From: Citrus sinensis
Taxonomy: Eukaryota; Streptophyta; Magnoliopsida; Sapindales; Rutaceae
Assembly (NCBI RefSeq): GCF_022201045.2
Contig: NC_068564.1
Span: 620,001 to 684,000 of the forward strand
Direction: 5' to 3'
Length of the DNA stretch: 64,000 nt
Part shown: positions 1-11,905 of the stretch, one piece after another
How positions within the stretch are numbered: the first letter of the stretch is position 1
Layout: each line of letters opens with the position of its first letter
Made by a program: the position numbers and the translations under genes
Notes under the pieces: generated by a model
The model's database searches: none
The model's input: only the letters and a program-made list of their open reading frames with translations
Told to the model about the DNA's origin: nothing

Positions 1-313
1 CCCTCGATGATTCCATTGTCTTCGATAACACCGATTACAATCCCTTCATCAAATGTGACTGCTCTTCCCAAAATGGCACCGTGTGCCACATTACCCAGTT
101 GTAAGTTTTTTATTTTATTTTATGGGAATACACTTGCAAGAATTGTTTGATCATATCGGTATATCTTTCTTTTCATACTTGCTGATTATCATTATTATTA
201 ATTTTTTTTCCTTTCTTTTTGCAACTTTCGTGTACAGGAAAGTTTATGCGCTGAATGTGGTTGGTGTGATACCAGATGAACTATGGAATCTGACTTCCCT
301 CTTCAATCTGTAT

Positions 314-359
<46 letters not shown>

Positions 360-3300
360 CTTAAGTGCAGACGTTCATGTATTTTAAAATGCAAATTCGA
401 GAGTAATATTGATTTGCATGGCTGTCCTTGAATAATTTGACAATTTTCCACCTTGTAACAGGAACCTGGGCCAGAATTACTTAACAGGTCCGCTGTCCCC
501 ATCCGTCGGCAATCTCACTGCCATGCAATACCTGTAGGCTGATCCAGTGTTTGATTTAAAAACTCATTGGAAATGACAAATGTGTTAGATAATCTTTTTT
601 TTTTCCTCTGATCATTTTGTTCTGATGATGATCAGGAACCTTGCCATTAATGCTTTATCAGGGGAGCTTCCAAAAGAACTCGGACAGCTTACCGAGTTAC
701 TAATTCTGTAAGTTCAAATCTTTATCCTCCTTAAAGCATATGTAATTTTAAATGGCGGAAGAATTAAATCCTTATGGGGCTATCGTTGATCACTTCGTTT
801 TGCTTTTTAATTGTAGTGGTATCGGCACAAACAATTTTTCTGGTCCTCTGCCTTCTGAGCTTGGAAGCCTATCGAAATTACAGGAATTGTAAGTCCTCAT
901 AAACTTTGTGTTTAATTTTTGCCCAAAAAAAATCTGCATGTATATTTAGCATTCATCACCCTGGACGCCCATTTAGATGTCGATTCTTTATCTTGACAGA
1001 TACATTGATAGTGCTGGAGTTAGTGGCGAGATTCCTTCGAGCTTTGCCAATCTACAGAGCCTGACTAAATGGTAAGAGCATTTTGACTGATGTAAATCCA
1101 CAAGATAGAATTTTATAATATAGATTGGATTAAATCTTCTTTAACTAATACTTTTGTTGTTCTCAGGTGGGCTTCGGACACACGACTCACAGGAAGGATA
1201 CCTGATTTTATAGGGAATTGGTCGAAGCTCACTGCCTTGTGAGGAACAAATTATTGAATTTTTCCTTTGTTTTCTTTTTCATTAATGATCCGTAAATTAT
1301 GAAAGGTTTAAGTTTTCTTCGTTATTTATTATTGCAGGAGGTTTCAGGGAAACTCTTTCAACGGTCCAATACCATCATCCTTTTCCAATCTAACTTCTCT
1401 GACAGAGCTGTGAGTTGCTGCATCCTCTCATTGCTGTTGCTGTTGTTTATGTTTTGCACTAATTAAAGCCAACGTATCATGATAAATGCAGGAGAATAAG
1501 TGACTTATCCAATGGAAGCTCGAAGCTAGCATTTATAAGGGATATGAAGTCTCTGAGTATCTTGTAAGGCAGCACTTTTACAAATTCTAATATGACATCT
1601 AGTTATACCTCATACACACTTGTCCTTTTTCGATTTTCTTTTCCTTCTTGCATTAACCTGGAATCTCGGTTGTGTGTACTGCAGAGAGTTGAGGAACAAC
1701 AACATTTCTGATTCGATTCCATCCAATATTGGAGAATACCGAAGCTTGCAGCATCTGTAAGTTATTCCGTTAATGGTCGGGCTAGCAGATATAGGATAGA
1801 AAGTGCCCGCTCTAGTTTTGTGCATCTTATAACCGTGTAATTGTAACCTTTTTTTCTTCAGGGATTTGAGTTTCAATAATCTGGGCGGCAGCATTCCTGA
1901 CTCGCTATTCAATTTGAGTTCGCTGACTCACCTGTAATGTTCAGTCTCCGCTTGTTTTGTGTCTTTTACCTTCTGATATGCATTCTGTTTTTTTTCTAAA
2001 TTAGGTAACACTGCTTTCTTGTACACAGGTTTCTTGGAAATAATAAGTTAAATGGTACCCTGCCTGCACGAAAAAGTCCATTACTTTTGAATATGTAAGT
2101 ACTAATTGTAAATTTGCATCAAACATTACAGCGCACAGTAGATATAATATTCTGAACTTAATGCATCAGCTGGATGGTACCAAATGCTGATTGTGTAACT
2201 AACATTCTCATCCCCTTATTCTTGCAGAGATGTGTCATACAACAATTTGCAAGGCAACCTTCCTTCCTGGATCAATGGCCAACAAAATCTGCAGATGTGA
2301 GTCTTGAAATTTTAGTTTATGTACTGTTATATATCACAAATCATTCTTTTCTATTTAAAAGTTTCAATACGTTTATTTACTTCTCAAAATAATCTTTTCT
2401 ACTAGCTCTCGAGTAACTTCTCGAACAATCATTCAGAACTTTCATTTCTAACAATGGATTATTGCATTCTATTTACATTCAATTATGATGAAACTAACAA
2501 TCGGAATTTATTGGTGCAATATGCAGTAACCTAGTTGCCAATAATTTAACAATAAGAAGTTCTGACAACAGGTGAGTTTATCTTGTTTCTATGTTATATT
2601 CTAATACATTAGTTCCCACTTCTTGGTATTTGTCACAATTCCAAAGCTCCGGAACTAAAGTAAATTCATCTTCTTTTACTTCCCTCAGTGTTTTGCCTCG
2701 AGGCCTGATTTGTCTCCAACGGAACTTTCCATGCAACCGAGGCTATGCGATCTGTAAGTACAACTTCCCCATACCTTTGTTTTAAGAGTTGAATGCATTA
2801 TTAGTGATCAATGTCTAAGGGAAGGCTCTATTTTACCATGATGCATACGTGTTCTGAACTTACTTTGATACGTGGCTATAATTGTATGCAGATGCTGACT
2901 TTGCTATCAAGTCTGGCGGTCGTCAAATTAGGTCTTCTAATGGTGTTGTGTACGAGAGGGATAATGAGACTCTCGGTCCAGCAACGTATTATGTGACTGA
3001 CTCAGACAACTGGGGAGTTAGTAACGTTGGATTATTTACTGGGAGCAATAATCCCCAGTACAAAAGTTCTTCTTTGTCTCAGTTCACTAATACTCTGGAC
3101 TCAGAGCTTTTCCAGACGGCGAGACTCTCTGCTTCATCCCTAAGGTACTATGGTTTAGGCCTTGAAAATGGAAACTACACCGTGCTCCTCCAGTTCGCAG
3201 AAATGGCTATTTTAGATACTAACAGATGGGAGAGTCTTGGCAGGCGTGTTTTTGATGTTTATATCCAGGTTTGTATTGTATTTTAATACTGCTTTGGGAA

Positions 3301-5517
3301 TCATTTATTAGCTTCTCTTCATTCTCAATGCTGAAGTTGGGATAATGTCATCAAATCTTTCATACGCCGTCATGATAATTTCTCAAGCCGCATTTTGTTT
3401 ATCTTGTTGTGTCTGTTTCTTCCAGGGCAATCGTGTTTTAAAGGATTTCGACATAAAAAGGGAAGCAGGTGGAGTCTCTAAAAGAGCTATTCAGAGAGAA
3501 ATTAAGACTCGGGTTTCAGAAAACTACTTGGAAATCCACTTGTTTTGGGCTGGGAAAGGGACCTGTTGTGTTCCAGCTCAAGGTACGTATGGACCTTCTA
3601 TTTCCGCCATCAGGGTGACCCCAGGTAATACTAATTTTAATTACCCTTATTTTCTTTAACACTCTTTGCATTATTGTTTAGAGTTATGATTACTGAGCTT
3701 TGATACAGATTTCACACCTACCGTGAGACCTCCGAAAGAAAAGGATAATAATAGAACAGGTCTTATTGTTGGGATTGTTGTTGGTGTTGGGGTTGCAACC
3801 TTTCTATCAGTTCTTGCAATTTTCTGCATTGTTCGAAGAAGAAAAAGGCCACAGCACGATGATGATGAAGGTAAAACATCTACAACCTTACAATTTATCT
3901 ACTAAAGATTTTGATTAGACATGCAAGTGTATGACTGTTAGCTATTTTTGTTGTTGAATTTGCAGAGCTCCTAGGGATGGATGCTAGACCTTACACTTTC
4001 AGTTATGCTGAACTAAAGACCGCTACAGAAAACTTTAGTCCTTCAAATAAGCTTGGAGAGGGAGGTTTTGGACCGGTTTATAAGGTAAGTATCATTATAT
4101 TCCATTACATTAATTTGTTAAACGGCAGCGCCTCCTCCTCAGCCTTACATAATGTGATCAACAACTCCATACATCCCATCTTAGCTTCTGTTACATCCCT
4201 GATGCCTCATGTTGTGATTAGCTAACAAGTTTGATTTCAACCTTTACGCTTAATAGGGAAAGCTTGGTGATGGAAGGGCAATAGCTGTGAAACAATTGTC
4301 TGTGGCGTCCCGCCAGGGGAAGAGCCAGTTTGTTGCTGAAATTGCTACTATATCAGCTGTGCAGCATCGCAACCTTGTGAAATTGCACGGATGCTGCATT
4401 GAAGGAGCAGAACGACTCCTTGTTTATGAGTACTTGGAAAACAAGAGTCTCGATCAAGCATTATTTGGTATTATATAGGCATTTATGCAGTGATCCTCTG
4501 TTTCTCATTAGGGATATCGAAAAGAGTTAGACACTTAACATGGTTTTTGTGAATTAGGACAACGGAGTTTGAATCTTGATTGGGCAACCCGCTATGAAAT
4601 TTGCTCAGGGGTTGCAAGAGGTCTAGCTTATCTCCATGAGGAGTCAAGGGTTCGAATCATACACAGAGATGTCAAGGCTAGTAACGTTCTACTTGATGCT
4701 GATCTCGTCCCCAAAATATCAGATTTTGGATTGGCAAAACTATACGATGATAAGAAGACTCACATAAGCACCCGTGTTGCCGGTACAATGTAAGAATCCG
4801 CCAAGTTTCCCATTTCTACTTTTGTTCCTAAATTCGTAAGTTCGTTATCTTTACATTCGTTTGAGACATTTCCTCTTTTGGTACAGTGGGTATCTTGCAC
4901 CGGAGTATGCCATGCGTGGACACCTTACAGAGAAGACTGATGTGTTTGCCTTCGGAGTTCTCGCTCTCGAGACTGTTAGTGGGAGGCCAAACTCTGATCC
5001 AAGCTTGGACGAAGAGAAGCTTTATCTTCTTGAATGGGTATGAGAAATAAGAATTTCTACACCTAATCTGTGAACCAACCGTTGCTACATATGATACCCA
5101 CTAAAGTTTCTATCATTTTTTCTTTCTTCCTAGGCTTGGCACCTACACGAGAACAACCAAGAAATAGAATTGGCGGACCCAAAGCTAATAGAATTTAACG
5201 AGGAAGAGGTAAAACGTCTGATAGGAGTGGCTCTTTTGTGTACTCAGACATTGCCATCATTACGGCCATCGATGTCCCGTGTGGTTGCTATGCTATGTGG
5301 AGATATGGAAGTAAGCACGGTAACTGCAAAGCCGGGGTACTTGACAGATTGGAAATTTGATGACATTACAAGCTTTGTAAGGACTGATGAAGCTACTAAA
5401 GGGACTGATACCAGCCATTACACTTCATCATCGAGCACAAGTATAGTGGCCGAAGCTGAGCATTTATCAAGAAATGGTAAACCCCTTCTACATGACCTCG
5501 TTGGAGAGGGTAGGTGA
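1..5517 (+). CDS. LRR-malectin receptor-like serine/threonine kinase (LRR-VIII-2 type), 5' end outside window
   Basis: Plasma-membrane receptor kinase with an outer LRR plus malectin region and an inner kinase. Exons read as 1-100, 238-309, 462-533, 636-707, 817-888, 1000-1071, 1167-1238, 1338-1409, 1492-1563, 1685-1756, 1862-1933, 2029-2094, 2228-2296, 2527-2571, 2689-2753, 2892-3268, 3426-3624, 3709-3870, 3966-4084, 4257-4467, 4558-4789, 4887-5037, 5134-5517. Ten consecutive LRR exons are each exactly 72 nt, one 24-residue repeat per exon. The malectin-like domain spans exons 16-17 (from [10 protein letters not shown]). Exon 18 holds a membrane helix ([20 protein letters not shown]) followed by basic RRRKRP. 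The kinase shows [29 protein letters not shown] and LAPEY, so it looks catalytically competent. This order is that of the Arabidopsis At1g56140-like LRR-VIII-2 family (family knowledge). The ligand is unknown. The signal peptide and first exons lie before the window. No break was seen. Confidence 0.93.
317..357. repeat. (TA)n microsatellite in a receptor-kinase intron
   Basis: About 20 uninterrupted TA units lie in the intron after the second visible exon, eight bases past the donor site. It produces two spurious Tyr-Ile reading frames. Likely length-polymorphic. Confidence 0.95.
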
Positions 5518-6149
5518 AAAATGTTCGTGTATTTTCATTAACTCTTTTATTTTTCCCTTAAAGAAAATAAAACTGTGATTTCAAACTTCTATATTCTTAG
5601 ATTTTGGAGTGTGTATATATGGTTGCAAAATGTATTGAGAATGACTGTTTGCCGGTAAATTTTGAATTTTGGCACTATCATTGATGAATGTAAAGGCCGC
5701 TTCGCAATTTTAGCCTAGTCACATACAACTCATTTTCATTTGATTAGCCATAAGATTTATGATAGATTTTGTCGTATAAATTTTAATTTTTATGTTGTTT
5801 ATAATCTCCTGCCATTTTTTTCCTCAAAACATCAAGTGGCATAACCCTCATAGCTATCAAAAACTTTTTAATTAAAAAAAGAAAATCAAGATATTAAATG
5901 AAACTAATACAAACGTATTTTAATAAAAATTACTTCTATAACCGTCACAGTCGCCATAACAACAACAACACTGATTAGAGATTGGACGATCCTTGAAAAC
6001 AGTGTTTTGAGGTTCTTCCTTAGGCGTTGTCTCTCCTTTTTTGTAGCTTATCCTGTCTTATCTTCTCCACCATTTATAAAGTATTCATTATTCTTCCTAA
6101 CCCTTGAGATTACCATCAATGGTGGGGAAACTAAAAAATAAAAAGGCTT
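5518..6149. other. 3' flank of the receptor kinase, no gene seen
   Basis: AT-rich sequence holding the presumed 3' UTR of the receptor kinase (AATAAA-like AAAATAAAA near 5562-5570) and then unremarkable spacer up to the LINE relic. Confidence 0.6.
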
Positions 6150-6845
6150 GTTCAATGAGGTAGAACTAAGAGTGCTGAAGAAGATTAAAGGATGGCACAA
6201 CAATTTGTTTTCTGTCGGAGGAAAAAAAGAAAAAAAAAGAAACAACACGAAAAGGTGTTGATCAAGACTTGCTAGCTAAACAAGGTTGGCGAATATTGCA
6301 GGATCCAATTTCAATAGTAGCCAAAATTTAGCAAGAAAATGGGTTTTCATGGAAGCAAAATTAGGTACAATCCCTCTCTTATTTGGAGAAGCCTTGTTGT
6401 CGAGTAAAGAGGTGCTAAACAAAGGTGTGGGATGGAGAGTAGGGTGTGGGGTAAAGATTCTGAAATACAAAAACTATTTGCTCCAAAGAGAAGCTAAGGT
6501 GAAGATGCTGATCATGGAAGGCAAGACCTAGTTAATCAACATTTCTTTGAAGGGGAAGCAGAACAAATTCTGAGCATTATGCTTTCGCAAACGGCTCAGG
6601 ACAATAAACGCTTCTGGCAATTTGACAAGTGAGGATAGTGTTTGGTCAAGAGTGGATATCAGGTGGCTTCACAGAATAAATTTCCTAAATCATTCAAAGA
6701 AGGTGTTATTTGGTCCCTGTCGATTCCAGCAAAAATAAAGGTGTTTATGTGGAGAGAGAGCAGCATAATTTTCCTTTCAATGCAAACTTTTCAAGGCATA
6801 ATCGCTTCTGATTTCTAGGATAGATGTAAATTGTGCAACATTTGA
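6150..6845 (+). mobile_element. LINE (L1-type) relic: end of the reverse transcriptase and the following zf-RVT region
   Basis: Conceptual translation in shifting frames gives, in order, VLKKIKGWHNNLFSVGGK (end of a plant L1-type reverse transcriptase), QDLLAKQGWRILQDP, EVLNKGVGWRVGCGVKI and SIPAKIKVFMWRE (the zf-RVT region that follows the polymerase in plant LINE ORF2). The stretch between the first two motifs, which usually holds about 60 residues, is missing, and several stops and frame changes interrupt the rest. It is a dead fragment. An open stretch of 81 codons at 6286-6531 belongs to it and should not be called a gene. Neither poly(A) tail nor target-site duplication was recognised. 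Confidence 0.75.
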
Positions 6846-6849
6846 ATGA

Positions 6850-7197
6850 TTTCAATCTATCTGATAAGTTTAGCTAACTATTATCACCAACCAACCCAGA
6901 TAATTTTCCCTTTAATTCAATCATCACCAGAGTAAACATTTATAGATTTTTCATATCAACATCACCAAAGGAAAAAGAAAAATTAGAACAAGAAATCAGA
7001 TGATTATTTCATAATTATCAATATAAGTTTCGAAATTACAAAAGCAGAACACAATATTCTGCACATCCCAAAATGAATAATATCCCACCAATTTAATCAT
7101 TTAAAGAACAGAAGCCAAGAGATCTTCCATCCCAATCAATCATCCAGTAATCATTAATCCCCACAAAAAGTTTCAAACCCCCCCAAATCCTAAAACC
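6850..7197. other. Spacer and 3' flank of the 7198-7809 gene
   Basis: AT-rich sequence without a coding signal. The last ~200 bases directly abut the stop codon of the minus-strand gene and probably hold its 3' UTR. Confidence 0.5.
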
Positions 7198-7809
7198 CTA
7201 ATTACACAGAATAATTCTAGTCAAAGCAAGAACCAAACAAGACACACTAAAAAAGAACAGTGTAACAAAGTCTCTTGCTGACCATTTTTTCACAGCCTTC
7301 GCTTCAACTCGCAAGCTCTTAGCCCTTCTCAATGCATCAACTTCTTTCAACAGATCAAATTCAACTCCTTTCTTTTTCAATTCCTCGACGCACTTCGCCA
7401 ACAACTTTCCGTCCTCTTTCTCTCTTTCAAGCAACTTCTCCAAGTGACTCTCCACGTCAGATTTGTATCTAACGGCCCAGATCAAAACCAGAGAGCAAAG
7501 CAGTGTGCACAAAGAAGGGATCCAAGATCTGCGGCACGATTTCTCAAATGGGTCGTTTGATGAGGCGTTGAAGAGGAGAATTAGAGCGATGGAGTGAAAG
7601 ACGAAGAAGAACATGTAGAGTTGTGTGATTTCTTTGCGAACTGAGTCGATTTGGGTCTCTTTAAGAGCGATTCTGTTGAGGATTAGCTCTTCTTCCTTGA
7701 GCCATTGCTTGAGGAGAAGCTTGTGAGTTGGTGTTTCGGCGATTTGGTGAAGTGGGTGTGGTGGTTTTGGCTCCATTATTGATGGCTTCGTACCCTGATC
7801 GTCAGCCAT
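7198..7809 (-). CDS. Coiled-coil membrane protein of unknown function, 203 aa, intronless
   Basis: Complete intronless frame from an ATG at 7809 to a stop at 7198. Residues 1-30 are proline-rich and polar; 35-62 are a charged helix (KQWLKEEELILNRIALKETQ). Hydrophobic segments fall at about 64-81 (LYMFFFVFHSIALILLF) and 97-113 (IPSLCTLLCSLVLIWAV). Residues 116-175 form a long Lys/Glu-rich probable coiled coil, and 181-201 form a C-terminal hydrophobic tail (FVTLFFFSVSCLVLALTRII). That layout suggests a helical-hairpin membrane protein with a C-terminal tail anchor, perhaps in the ER or a plastid envelope; location is inference. I do not recognise a named family. The base composition is far more balanced than the flanks and the frame is open throughout, which supports a real gene. 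Confidence 0.8.
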   Translation of the reverse strand: MADDQGTKPSIMEPKPPHPLHQIAETPTHKLLLKQWLKEEELILNRIALKETQIDSVRKEITQLYMFFFVFHSIALILLFNASSNDPFEKSCRRSWIPSLCTLLCSLVLIWAVRYKSDVESHLEKLLEREKEDGKLLAKCVEELKKKGVEFDLLKEVDALRRAKSLRVEAKAVKKWSARDFVTLFFFSVSCLVLALTRIILCN

Positions 7810-8260
7810 TGATGGCGAATTTTTTGTGAGAGATGTTGAAGAAACAGTGAGGGCTATGTTTCTTTAAACGGCTATTTGGGATCTAACGGTCGAATTGGGA
7901 ATGCTTAAATAATTGCGACTTGACGGGAATGTCCCTAGTCGGTTGTTAATAATAGTCTAAAAGGGGAGCGTGGAAAGGTTTTGTAACGGGCCATGAGATT
8001 CAAATTATGGAGTATTGAATGACAGATTTGTCCTCCAGGGCGCCAGGCCAAAAGGCTCAAAGTGGAAGCTTCGCACAAGCAAAAAGCCCATTGTGTTTTG
8101 TTTCTTAGTGAAGCCCACCCAGGGGCCACGGCCACCAATCAAAATTATTAAAAAAAAAAGCAATCACATTCACAGGTATTTTATTTGTACTTTATTAAAA
8201 TCATATTGTATCAAATTGAAAAGTTGAAATAATTATTATGATTCTGCATTTTTGAGGAAG
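7810..8260. other. Promoter side of the 7198-7809 gene, then spacer
   Basis: The first ~150 bases are the upstream region of the minus-strand gene. A short GC-richer patch near 8035-8135 has open frames on both strands but no recognisable protein. The rest is AT-rich. Confidence 0.4.
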
Positions 8261-8436
8261 GGGCGACTGTTGTTGCTAAGAGCTTCAAAAAGGAGAACCT
8301 GGATATATTTGACTGGGCACTAACTGGTGACGATTATGACATGATTAATCAAATCCCACAGAAAATGATGGCCAGAGATGAGTACATTAATTACCCATCA
8401 TGGGCCATTCAAGACACCTGAAGAGCCGTGGGATTG
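8261..8436 (+). pseudogene. Aldo-keto reductase C-terminal exon relic
   Basis: Translation gives GATVVAKSFKKENLDIFDW, then DDYDMINQIPQK, and in another frame GPFKTPEEPWD followed by a stop. This matches the last exon of plant NADPH-dependent aldo-keto reductases of the codeinone/chalcone reductase group (typical: VVVKSFNKERMKENLDIFDW, then IPQ, then GPYKTPEELWD). The usual RMK residues after KE are deleted and there is a frame change between the IPQ motif and the C-terminus. No upstream exons with the TIM-barrel catalytic residues are visible, so this is an isolated non-functional fragment. Confidence 0.75.
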
Positions 8437-8446
8437 AGTAAATATA

Positions 8447-8860
8447 TCCTCCTTTCAGAATATTTTTAAAAGACTTTTTAAATAAAATTTTATTTCTTAT
8501 TTAAAAAAATAATTACAATATTAAACACTTTAAAAGATAAGTTAATTTAAATTCTTCGAATAAAATTTGTTTATCACTCTTTAATATTGTCGAGTGAGTT
8601 ACTCCCTTTTCTATTAATATTTTATTATTATTTATTGAAAAGATAAGACTGTAATAATTATTATTTATGTTTCCTTTTAAAAAACATAACAATAATTCAA
8701 TTTAATAGTGGAAAGATTTGATTAAAATAATATTAACTTTTTCTTATTTGATGAGTCTTTTGAAGGAGATTGTATGTTTCCATCCACTTATTTGCCACAT
8801 CAGTAAACAAATTGATATTTAAAGGGTAAAATCTAAAAAGTCTTTTGGAGATGCTCTTAA
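8447..8860. mobile_element. Possible AT-rich MITE
   Basis: A subterminal motif AAAAGACTTTTTA near 8468-8480 recurs inverted near 8836-8846, and the right end reads (inverted) TAAGAGCATCTCCAAAAGAC, a terminus style common in plant MITEs. The interior is AT-rich and non-coding. The left end and a target-site duplication could not be fixed. Confidence 0.35.
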
Positions 8861-9045
8861 TATCTAATATGCATTTTATTTCTTCTGCAATCCAAACTTA
8901 GCTTTAAGTAGCCTTCATATTTATTTAATTATTAGCTGTAGCTATCTCAAGGCATTTGAGACGTTAATTAATTTAACTTGTAAGTACGAAGAATTTTAAA
9001 TAAGTACTAGAAATCTACAACTAAGGATTCTGTGATTGTTCTTTT

Positions 9046-9715
9046 TAGGCACACATATGACATTGCATCAAATTGAGGATACTGTGCATGGCACAGAACA
9101 AATGATTGTTTCTGCCCTTTTCTTCACAAGCAAAACCTGCGAATAATTCTTGAAAATTTCCCATGTAAAATGAAGCCAAAACTAGCTAATGGAGAAAGAA
9201 AATACAGAACTTTAGATGCATTAAAGATCACATAATATGCTGCCAGCGAAAAGTAATACATCAACTTTATTTTATTTTGTATTTTTCTTGAAGCGAAAGG
9301 AGCTGTATTATTCAGAGAGAATATGTATTAAAAAAACCCGGGCAAGTAAGTTTTTTTTTTTTTTTATGTATAGTATAGTGCTAGCAGAAAATGTGCACAT
9401 AATTTTCATATTTTGATTGAGGCAACGAAAGATTGATAATTTTCATAAGTTACAGATTGATGACTGATGTATAAACGTACGCAGCAAATTTAACACACAT
9501 TATTGATAATTATTAATTAATCTGGCTGGCTGGCTGGCCTACCTGGCAAGATTTTGTCTGTTGTTTCTAATTGAAGTCAATCATTCATTCAATATGCTAA
9601 GAAATTGAGCTAACTTTACTTGTTATATTTTCAATTGAATGGGTCCTGCTTCGTTGTACATTATGCATATTAATTGGGTTGGCTTCAACAGGAACACATG
9701 CAGCTTATCTAGCTC
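9046..9715. repeat. Diverged copy (Z) of the 10-14 kb duplicated segment
   Basis: Shares ordered blocks with the younger copies A and B: CAGAACAAAT, TTCACAAGCAAAA, AATGAAGCCAAAACTAG, AGTAATACAT and, at the far end, AATTGGGTTGGCTT. It is much more diverged than A is from B, so it is an older duplicate. It contains a broken form of the small membrane-protein-like frame. Confidence 0.7.
9124..9261 (-). pseudogene. Broken copy of the small membrane-protein-like frame (copy Z)
   Basis: From an ATG at 9261 the frame reads MYYFSLAAYYVIFNASKVLY, matching MYYLSLVAYYVFFNAWKVLY of copy B. About 22 bases are absent relative to A and B, which shifts the frame and ends it after about 45 codons. It shows the same orientation and position within the segment as the other two copies. 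Confidence 0.4.
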
Positions 9716-10153
9716 CTTGATATAAAAAATCTTTGTAACATCATATCCGTTTGGTACGACATGCTAACCACTATTGTCTGGTTGAGGAGTTTGAGAATTT
9801 TTTTTTTTTCTTGGGGTTTATATATTTGAGAGTAGATGTGGCACATTAAATTTTGATTTGCTTGAGTTTGATAAACTTGAGCTTTTTGTATTTCGTAAAA
9901 AATCAACTAAATGTTATCATTGTGTGTTAAAATATTTATGATTTTTTTTAATCGAGTTAAACATAAGATAAATTTCAGATTGCCCATTCTTAATCTTCGG
10001 TAATTCCTCTCTTCTCATCTACTTCCACAACGACGGCACAAATGCACAGCCCCCAGCCGTAGCTATCCAGCCCCACTCACTCACTTTCACAGTCTCACTC
10101 ACACACCCCCACACACCGCCAACAACTGATGTTGTCGGTATTGTTTTGATTTT
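9716..10153. other. Spacer between copies Z and A
   Basis: AT-rich, with a CA-rich patch at about 10055-10115. No coding signal or repeat structure was recognised. Confidence 0.5.
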
Positions 10154-10286
10154 AGTGTAAGCGCCTTCATTTTTTTAAGCCTATTAAACCGTTTAACTTT
10201 ATAGTATATTAAAAATTAACTATATTAAGTCGTATAAGTTAACAATATATCTATATTAAAAAAAAAAATTAAAGGCGCCCACACTT
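10154..10286. mobile_element. Short MITE at the left edge of copy A
   Basis: Inverted ends: left AGTGTAAGCGCCTTCATTTT, right (inverted) AAGTGTGGGCGCCTTTAATT. The interior is about 90 bp and contains TTAAGTCGTATAAGTTAACA. A sister copy sits at the same place in copy B. Superfamily not determined. Confidence 0.65.
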
Positions 10287-11214
10287 AAAAAATGGTAGCT
10301 ATGTGTATAATATAGGACTATACAATTTTATTTAATAAAAGAGAATTGGAGATTGGTGGTTGAGAATTGGATAGCATCCATATTCATGAAGGAACCATAG
10401 CCAAAGTCAAAGATTTAATTGGTTGATTTGGAAGGATTATAGTGCTCAATTCAATTATGAGAAAATTATAATGGCCATAACTTTGAAAGAGATCTACTTC
10501 CTGCTGGCAATGCAAAATGACTACAAGTGTTACACCATCACAATATATATATTGCCACATGGCTATGCGATCCAAGATCTTTTTATAGAGCTGATGTAAG
10601 TTTACGTACTTATCCAAAAGAAAGAGTGATAATATAGTTACAAATTTTTGTATAAACTTATTTTATACAAATTGATTTGATATTAATTTATTAGTTGAAT
10701 GAAAATATAAAATAATAAAAACAAATTATGTAGGCCAAAAGATATTTAATTCAATCAATTTTATCATGCCGCATTAATTTGTACAAAATAAATTTATGCA
10801 AGAATTTGTGACTATATTAATACTCTATCCAAAAACTATTTCAACAGTAAGTTTGTATACTTTGACAAAAACTATTTCAACAGATGTAAAAATATTTAAC
10901 TTTTCATGTCATCACCAATAAAAGGAAAAAAGCTGCTTGTGCTATGACCATCTTAATTTACGATTAATTTGTCAAATGTGTACACACACACACACAGAGA
11001 ACTGCATGAACTAATAAGGAGAATTAATGAACTAAGCTTTTGGTTCACTTCACTCATATATGTCATCATTACACAATTTTTCTTCTCTTTCTTTTTTCTT
11101 TTCTTTTACAAAAAGAAAAAAAAAAAAAGAGTCTAGGACAAGAAAATTAGATGAAACAAAAAGCAAAAAAGATCATCAAATAAGCCTTGAAATAAGCATT
11201 GAAACCTCATAAGA

Positions 11215-11415
11215 TTAAGTATTTGCAGACTGCAAGCAGAACAAATTATTCCAGATCTTTTTCTCACAAGCAAAAGCTGCTAATTCTTGAAAATTTCCTA
11301 TTCTTCTTGACAGCACAAACATGTGAAATGAAGCCAAAACTAGTAGAGAAACAAAATGAAGAACTTTTCGTGCATTAAAAAAGGCATAATAGGCCACCAA
11401 AGACAAGTAATACAT
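11215..11415 (-). CDS. Small one-helix membrane-protein-like frame, copy A (66 aa, doubtful)
   Basis: ATG at 11415 preceded by AAACCTGATC, exactly as in copy B, and by a TTATATA box at 11482-11488 about 70 bases upstream. Residues 1-33 are strongly hydrophobic (MYYLSLVAYYAFFNARKVLH, then FVSLLVLASFHMFVL), followed by SRR and a short cytosol-like tail (NFQELAAFACEKKIWNNLF). The C-terminus differs from copy B because about 19 bases are missing. Against coding: within the 62 shared codons I see about six amino-acid differences for a similar number of base changes, so there is no sign of purifying selection. No known family recognised. Confidence 0.25.
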   Translation of the reverse strand: MYYLSLVAYYAFFNARKVLHFVSLLVLASFHMFVLSRRIGNFQELAAFACEKKIWNNLFCLQSANT

Positions 11416-11664
11416 GATCAGGTTTTATTTTTTTGTAGAAAAAGGAGAGAGTAATGGAAAAAACCTGAGCAAGGAGTGCAGTTATATATCTGTATTTCTA
11501 GCAGAGCCAAAATTGTGTACGTAATTTACTTATTAATTTGATTGATGCAACAAATAATGTGGGTCAAGTCTTTTCTGTCTTTTAAAAAAAAAATTAAAAT
11601 TGGAGCAATGAATTTAAGGAGGTGATGTTCTTATGTGCACAAATTTTATTGTATATTGTAGTTA

Positions 11665-11905
11665 GGGTGCGTTTGTGATTAAAGTTAGACAGCTGTAACT
11701 TTTAAACTACAGCACTAAAGCGTGAGTTATGTTGATTTTTCACTTGTATAATAGAAAATTTATTATATGTTTAATAATTTTATCAAAATTATTATTTAAA
11801 ATTTATGTTTACTATTATTAACTTTTGTTTTATAACTATAGTTTTTTTTTTTTTCTACAACAACTATCACTTAAAATCTACAGCACTTCAATCCCAAACA
11901 GAAGC
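11665..11905. mobile_element. Tourist-like (PIF/Harbinger-type) MITE, 241 bp
   Basis: Starts GGGTGCGTTTGTGATT and ends AATCCCAAACAGAAGC, imperfect inverted ends, flanked by TTA at 11662-11664 and 11906-11908. The orthologous place in copy B (near 14305) reads GTAGTTAGTTATG with a single TTA and no insert. This paralogous empty site fixes the borders and shows that insertion came after the duplication or was lost from B. Confidence 0.85.

Noticed and set aside
83-502. Tyr-Ile repeat frames on both strands
   Set aside because: Translation of the (TA)n microsatellite inside a receptor-kinase intron.
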